NCBI GenBank assembly: GCA_031841125.1
Contig: CM063107.1
Span: 67,591,814 to 67,655,813 of the forward strand
Origin: Acanthococcus lagerstroemiae
Lineage: Eukaryota > Arthropoda > Insecta > Hemiptera > Eriococcidae
DNA length: 64,000 bases
Reading direction: 5' to 3'
In this document: positions 58,409-64,000 of the stretch, in pieces
Position numbering within the stretch: position 1 is the stretch's first letter
How the letters are laid out: each line of letters starts with the position of its first letter
The notes under the pieces: generated by a model
What the model saw: only the letters and a program-made list of their open reading frames with translations
The model's database searches: none
What the model was told of the DNA's origin: nothing
Made by a program: the position numbers and the translations under genes

Positions 58409-58658
58409 TGGACGCTGTTCAACAAAAGGGAACCAACTAACATTTATATCCAAAATGAGTTATTTGTATCGTTGTAAAGAGCGTAAAACGTAGAATTTTT
58501 CAAAATTAGGCCCCCGATTCAAAAATGCGTATTCACGTTGAAAAAAGCTTATCAGTAAACGCAATGCTATATAGTTTCTACATGGTTCTTGAACCTCGAA
58601 TCACCTGCTTTCAAAAAGCGGATTTGTGGGTCGGTTCCCTTTTGCTGAACAGCGTCCA
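58409..58658 (-). mobile_element. Family G MITE, copy 4, inverted
   Basis: The same ends are present but the body is in the opposite orientation, for example 'gaaaaaagcttatcagtaaa' and 'caaaaagcggatttg'. It stands 40 bases from copy 3, so the two form a large inverted pair. Confidence 0.75.
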
Positions 58659-59319
58659 ATAGCTTGATTTATTCGCTCCTTGATTTCTTCTCGGTAAACA
58701 AATTCCCTTTCATTCGCTTTCCATTTGCTTTTTAGTGCAGGAAAAAAAAGACCATCAACTCCTCCCATGCGATCCGATATCCGCTCCCAATCCCTGGTTA
58801 TTTGTTTCCTTCCTTCGATTTTTTTTTTTTTTTTAATACATATACCATACTAAATATTACAAAAATAATGCTTGTTACAGGAGAGCATAAAGATCTGACT
58901 CGGAACATAGAAAATGAGATTCTTATCCCGGTTAGAATTAGTTCTCATAAAATCCGGTAGATGTCACTTATTTTGCTGTTGAATTTGATCGCGGCACGGC
59001 AATGGCGCTAGTGTATTTCATCCCGTTTTGTGTACTTCCACTTTTGGTCACCATTTGTAAAGTAGATGGCGCGCTATGTATTTCATCCCGTTTTCGTTAC
59101 GTTTCGGTAGCTTCTGTATTTGTCCACCAGATGTCAGCCACTTTGTTGACGCGTCCCGAACTCCCAATGGTGCAGCGTGCAGGTGCAGAGCAGTGCAGAG
59201 GGAGTGCGGAGTCCGAATACCATTTTTTCCTCGGTTTCTGAATTGTGAACTACCTATTAGTTATATTTGGTTATATTACTATTTATTAATTCCCAGTTGT
59301 TTTTTTCTTTTGTTTTCAG
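58659..59319 (+). other. Probable upstream region of the coiled-coil gene
   Basis: Two similar segments, 'atggcgctagtgtatttcat' (59001) and 'atggcgcgctatgtatttca' (59065), each followed by 'cccgtttt', lie about 64 bases apart in a GC-richer stretch. They may be near a promoter. The open frames over them are not supported as coding. Confidence 0.35.
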
Positions 59320-59335
59320 CAATAGGCGCTATAAT

Positions 59336-59947
59336 ATGTCCTTTAATTACCAAAAAGAGAGAAAAAGAAGAGGTAATATGGCCAGGTAAGTTGAATATCA
59401 GTTGTTGTTTGAAATAACTTCTGTGAAATTCAGAACTCGGTAATCCATGATTTGTATGGTAATCTGGTGTCTTCAAAACAGAAACAGGATGCACAGAAGT
59501 GTACTGAATCCTGCTGAAAGTCTTGATCGTATGTTACAATTACAAAAGTGGCTGAATTGTAATAATAAGAGACGGAATTTACAATTACAAGAGCGGCGTA
59601 AACAGAATGTAAAGAGACTGAACGCTGCATCAAAACAACTGAAAGCCATCATATGGAAAAAAAAAATTGCTGAAAAAAAGTTGATACATGAAATAGAATA
59701 TGAGGCTTTAAGGGAGAAATTGGCAGCTATAAAAAAAGAATCCAAGGCTATAGAAATAGCTGTGGACGTAAGTAATTTATTGTTATTACTACGCTGATAG
59801 ATTTGGCTGGGTTTTTATGTATATAGATCTCCATGTTGCTAAACAAATCATTTTTCTCCTTTAAAGAAACAGAATATAGAAATAGAAAAGCTGACTCTAC
59901 CTTTCAGGTTAAGACGCAGCAGAATAAGGCGAGTTAACCATGGATGA
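59336..59947 (+). CDS. Small basic coiled-coil protein, three exons, family unknown
   Basis: Exons 59336-59385 (with acceptor ttttcag at 59319), 59482-59767 and 59867-59947 join in frame through GTAAGT donors and AG acceptors. They give 138 residues: 'MSFNYQKERKRRGNMA..', a middle of about 80 residues with heptad-like Leu/Ile and many Lys/Arg ('..QLKAIIWKKKIAEKKLIHE'), and an Arg-rich end '..LRLRRSRIRRVNHG'. The frame is open to the acceptor at 59319, so the true start may lie in an earlier exon. An AATAAA follows at 60127. The perfect reading-phase fit across two introns argues for a real gene. I do not recognise it; a nucleic-acid or cytoskeleton role would be a guess. Confidence 0.6.
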
Positions 59948-60126
59948 CAAAAAATGAAGGGTTGATAAAGAGGCTATCAAATATTTTTGTTTTCATGATA
60001 GGGAGGGAAGTATTTTTGAGAAATAGACTATATTTTGTATATTTTATAGCCTACACGTATATTTATTTATTGATTATAGTATATGCATAAGAGAATTGTT
60101 TGACTGTGTTTTGTATCGCTAAATAC

Positions 60127-60132
60127 AATAAA
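60127..60132 (+). promoter_or_regulatory. Poly(A) signal downstream of the coiled-coil gene
   Basis: AATAAA lies about 180 bases after the stop codon of the three-exon gene, on the same strand. Confidence 0.5.
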
Positions 60133-60695
60133 AAGCTAGATTTATATATCTTAGACGTACATTATTCGATTAAGTTAGCCTTAAAACACTATTATCAACT
60201 TCTGAATTCATTAATTTTACTTCGTTCATGTTCTCGTTATTACTACCGACCCGGCTACTTGAAAGTTGAAACGTTAATAGATACAGGAAGGTTCTATTGC
60301 CTTCACTCGCGTGACCTCTCTTTTTCCAACATACTTGAAAAGTGAAGTCACGAATGTTATCGGGAGCCACTAGCGCTCCCTATGCTAACCTAAATGTACA
60401 CACTCACAACCCTACACTACACCACACTGCACTAACGATCTATAGTTCGAAAGCCCAAAACCTAGAGTTCCTTCTGGGGTTACAGAGCTTGATTGAGCGA
60501 ATACTTAGGAACTACAGACTGCTATTGAAGATCGACACAACATTAAATCGATTTAATAAGTATTTTTAAAAGAAATTAAGTAAAATTTAATGAGGTTTTA
60601 AAGTTAAATCGATAAAGATAGCATTATGTGAATCTTCTTCTTCTATCGAATCCTAACGTGAGAATAGTGTTAAAGTCCTGAAGGAAAGCCAAGCC
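60133..60695 (+). other. Left flank, or 5' LTR and leader, of the copia element
   Basis: A copia 5' LTR and primer-binding site should lie between here and the gag start. I cannot mark the LTR because its partner is outside the window. A candidate left edge is 'tgttatcgggagcc' near 60356, which includes a small hairpin (gggagc/gctccc). Confidence 0.35.
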
Positions 60696-62294
60696 ATGTG
60701 GAAAATCAGTGACAGAAATAAGAAGAGATCAAAATCAAAAAGGAGATCGATTATGGAGAATCCAATTCTCACTTCCACTCATTTTAACGAAACTCAAGAT
60801 GGTAATAGCCAAAACAGGGAAAATCAACTTGGTGATAAGGAGGAATCATCACAGGTAACTCATCAACGTAACTCTGTGAATCAATGTGATTCTTATAATG
60901 TAAGTGAGTCTACACGTAATCCTCGTAAACGGACACACGAAAATGCAGAGAAAGTTCGTGAAGAAGAGGATGGTTTACAGATTGAAGCCTCCTCTATAGA
61001 TGGGGAGAGTGATGATAATGGTTCTTCTAGTATTTCTTCTAGAGAGTTTCAAGGTGATAATGAGAACGAACGAAGGCCCAGGTATTATTCGGAGGAGTTT
61101 ATGAACTCTATGATTTCTACTGCCGTATCATCTGCTATTGATCGTGTCGCTGATAGATTTGGTAACAATACGACGTCCGCAGCGTCGAATGTGACTCAAG
61201 CTCATGAAAACGCTGGCTTTTCATATCCACCCTGGTCCAAGCATGATAAGTTGAGAAATCGTAAGCAATGGAAATTGTGGCGCAAACGAGTTGAACTGGA
61301 CCTGAAAGGACTTGGTTTGTGGGAGTGTATCATTAATCCTGAAGGTGATCCGTCGTGGGATGATCGTAAGCGATCAAAAATGCTTGCTAGAGCACAAACG
61401 TATTGAAATGCGGCGGTGAGTAAAAATATAGAAGCCAGTATGCTGGATTCTATCAACCCACATGAATCTTTCACAAAGATTTCTCAAAACTATGGTGAGA
61501 ACGAAACGCACGATAATTTAGCTCTTTGGAATCAAATTCTAAATTTGAAATTTAAGCTAGGCTGGCAGCAACAGAGGTATGTGAATGATTTTATGGCGAT
61601 AGTGACAGCTGCCAAGGTTGCTGATATGCCAATATCCGAAGGGATGCAGCGAACCATCTTCTTAGCACAAATAGAAGGTATAGATGAGTTGGGGCACCCA
61701 TTGCAAACTTACTATACACAAATGGCTACAGCAGCAAAGGAAAACAAAACTATCGAGTTTTGCATTCAACAATTCATTGGGCTTAACCTACCTGTGAAAC
61801 CCAACAGTACTGATGATAAATCTCGATCAAGCGGAAATCCGCCTAAAGATAAACGTAAATTTGAAAAGAATAAGGTTGGCTTAAATAGTCAGGGTTTCAG
61901 GAAGGAAAATGAAGATAAAACTCCGGTTATGAACCAGTCTGGTCAACATCTGAAGAAGAAGTTTCGTTCAAATGATGATGGTCAACAACGTCAACCGGGT
62001 TCAAAAGATCAATCGAAGAAAATAGCTCACAGACGATCATCTGCCCCTGACGGTAGATATTACATGAATGGAATCCTCGTCATACCTGGAGAGCGGCCAA
62101 ATTATGGTGAGCATAATGAAACCATCAAAAACTGGACACCTGAAGAGAGAAGGAAGAATCAATGTTCGAATTGTGGGCAATATCTACACCATGTGTCCAA
62201 CTGCAAGAACCCTGGTAAACAATGTTACCAATGCTGTAGTTTCGGACATGTAGGTAAAGAATGCCCATTCTTCACCACTGACTCGAAAAAGTAA
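60696..62294 (+). pseudogene. Ty1/copia retrotransposon gag, with in-frame TGA
   Basis: One frame runs from ATG 60696 to TAA 62292-62294, broken by a single TGA at 61404-61406. The first ~170 residues are Ser/Glu/Asn-rich. A copia-type capsid region follows ('KQWKLWRKRVELDLKGLGLW', then 'LALWNQILNLKFKLGWQQQR' after the stop). Near the end are two zinc knuckles of C-x2-C-x4-H-x4-C form, CSNCGQYLHHVSNC and CYQCCSFGHVGKEC (about 62165-62265), which bind the RNA genome. Apart from the one stop the frame is clean, so the insertion is fairly young. Confidence 0.8.
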
Positions 62295-64000
62295 ATTCAA
62301 AGCTGGCGACTCTTGAAACACGGAATGGGTTGTATACCTTGCATAGAAAAACATTTTCAGGTAATAATATTAACGATAATATAACTAATGATGATAATAT
62401 TAATTTAAATATAAGAGTAAATACGAAACTATCTGTACAACACCTACCAATAATGATTAATTTTAACGAGCTAGAGGCAGAAAATAGGAACGATATTGAT
62501 TCTACCGACTCTAGCGATGAAGATAACAATAACAGGACAACTAAAGAAAAGTCACAATGTAAGAGAAAGCGAATTTCTCCGAAAAAGTTGGCTAAACGAT
62601 TAAAAGAAACCAAACTTTGGCACAGGCGGCTAGCTCATGCCTCGGCACCTTTTGTATATAAAAATTCGAAGGTAACTGTAGGTATGAACAAAGTATTAAG
62701 CGAAAATAGAGATCACTGTTGTGAAATTTGCGCACTATCGAAATTTGTGAGAAAGAAGTTTGACGAGACAAGAGAAAGGGCAACACGAGTTGGTCAAATT
62801 CTTCATGTAGATTTAATCGGACCAATAACACCTGAGACTCTTCATACAAGAAATAGGTATGTTCTAATAGTATTAGATGACTACTCGAGATATCTACAGA
62901 CTTTTGTAATGAAAACTAAAGAAGAAACATCCACAATGATAGATGAAGCATTGAGGGTAATAGAGGCCCAATTTCCAGGACCTGGTCAGTTTCAGAAAGT
63001 GAGATCAGACAAAGGTGGCGAATTTGAGGCTGATAGTTATCGAGAAATATTAAAGAAGTACGGGGCAGAACCTGAATATGCGGAAACGACTGTGCATGAG
63101 CACAACGGAACCTCAGAGCGTATGATTCGAACGTTGGAGGATAGATTAAGGGCGTTATTATTTGAATCAGGTTTTCCTGCGTGTATGTGGGGACAGTTGA
63201 TTGACACTGCTACGTGGATATATAATCAAACTGTTCACTCGAGTGTTGATTATCTGACACCTTATGAAAAATATTTTTCAAAACCTCCAAGGTTAGATTA
63301 TACTAAGATTATTGGATCCAGAGTATTATGTTTATCGTAACAATGTGGCACGTGGTCGTAAATTAGAACCCCGTAGCGACATTCAATACCTAGTAGGCTA
63401 TACAAAAACAGGGTATAAAACGTTCGATCCTATCTCACAGAAAACAACCGAACAATGTATTGTAAAAATAGATGAAGAAATCTCGTATAGAGATGACTTC
63501 CCTCAGAAACCTGAGCTGAGTGATTTTCACTTTCCAGGTAGAGAAACATTTACCGAAAAAGTTAACGATATTATAGAGTCAATACCTGCCAAAAAAGGAG
63601 GGGGTTTGTCCCATGAACTTCCCCAAACTGGAAGGAGTGCAAACAAGGTTCAACGAACTAAAAAGAAAAAGACAAAAGACCCAAAACAGTCGCCATTAAA
63701 AACAATGAGATCAAAAATGAGGACGAGAGGTAAACGAATTAATTATAAAAATTTAATTAGGTCAAATCTAACGACAATGAATTTTACTGATATTGATAAA
63801 AGTGCATTAGGCACTACAATTAACGAATGGACTCCTAACAATAGAGAAAAGATAGATTATGATAATTTTGGAAAGTACAATAAAGATATGTTTACTGAAA
63901 CAGAGGTACCTGTCTCATATGAAGAAGCGATGAAGGACCCTGAGTGGCGTGAAGCAATCCAGAATGAGATTGATGCGTGGACAAGATTAAATGTCTTTAC
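62295..64000 (+). pseudogene. Ty1/copia retrotransposon pol: integrase and start of reverse transcriptase, frameshifted, protease missing, runs off the window
   Basis: About 30 bases after gag a second frame gives the pre-integrase segment 'ETRNGLYTLHRK' and an acidic Asn-rich stretch. The integrase zinc site follows ('LWHRRLAHAS' and 'CCEICALSK'), then its core with 'LHVDLIGP', 'VRSDKGGEF' and 'NGTSERMIRTLE', which carry the D-D-E catalytic residues. The frame stops at 63340. A +1 shift near 63326 continues 'YVYRNNVARGRKLE' and stays open to the window end, reaching the copia reverse-transcriptase start 'SYEEAMKDPEWREAIQNEID'. No D-S/T-G-A protease motif lies between the zinc knuckles and the integrase. 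The copy looks non-functional. The 3' half and right LTR lie outside. Confidence 0.8.

Noticed and set aside
59002..59241. 79-residue ORF as a first exon of the coiled-coil gene
   Set aside because: It has a stop before the intron acceptor, and no donor links it in phase to the exon at 59320.
59447..59481. Upstream part of the 116-residue ORF
   Set aside because: It precedes the AG acceptor at 59480-59481, so these codons are intronic.

Overview
The window is a gene-sparse, visibly AT-rich piece of an animal nuclear genome, almost certainly an insect. Genes have many small exons with GT-AG introns. The troponin C is of the insect TpnC4/F1 type. The intergenic and intronic space is packed with transposable elements typical of arthropods: RTE-like LINEs, a Penelope-like element, a Ty1/copia retrotransposon, a tRNA-derived SINE and many hAT-like or Tc1-like MITEs. 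A hemipteran such as a mealybug or other scale insect would fit, but nothing here proves it.

Host genes. (1) 6711-16852 (+): the last four exons of a gene for an SH2-domain protein resembling SH2D4A/B; its 5' exons were not found. (2) 20411-32720 (-): a complete six-exon troponin C gene, 150 residues, with only EF-hand IV canonical. It converges on the SH2 gene and has a TATA box. (3) 36766-39912 (+): a complete six-exon TFAM (mitochondrial transcription factor A) gene with a mitochondrial presequence, two HMG boxes and an unusual 241-residue tail containing a 40-43-residue repeat; a second splice donor would remove the tail. (4) 59336-59947 (+): a three-exon gene for a small, basic coiled-coil protein I do not recognise.

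Mobile DNA by region. 0-5.4 kb: MITEs, a SINE, an RTE 3' remnant and a foldback. 6.9-13.1 kb (SH2 intron): a degraded RTE LINE, then a hAT-like element that has been invaded by a MITE carrying a ~1 kb tandem array. 17.6-18.5 kb: a nested pair whose empty site is visible in a second copy at 44.9 kb. 23.5-27.5 kb (troponin intron): composite MITE-spacer-MITE units inside a hAT-like element. 28.8-31.4 kb (troponin intron): a Tc1-like foldback beside a 2.1 kb TIR element that contains another TIR element. 35.0-36.5 kb: side-by-side and nested hAT-like elements just upstream of TFAM. 47.9-49.5 kb: Penelope-like fragments. 49.9-50.9 kb: an RTE remnant on the minus strand. 53.2-54.9 kb: a three-deep nest of elements. 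56.7-58.7 kb: four copies of one ~255 bp MITE and one palindrome-rich element. 60.7-64.0 kb: a copia element, running off the window, with an in-frame stop, no visible protease and a frameshift.

The most interesting signals are the TFAM tail with its possible splice switch, and a set of unrelated TIR elements that share one design: each interior is built from many copies of its own short, often palindromic, word. At least two pairs of MITE copies also appear to have moved as a single unit with perfect 8 bp target-site duplications at the outermost ends.
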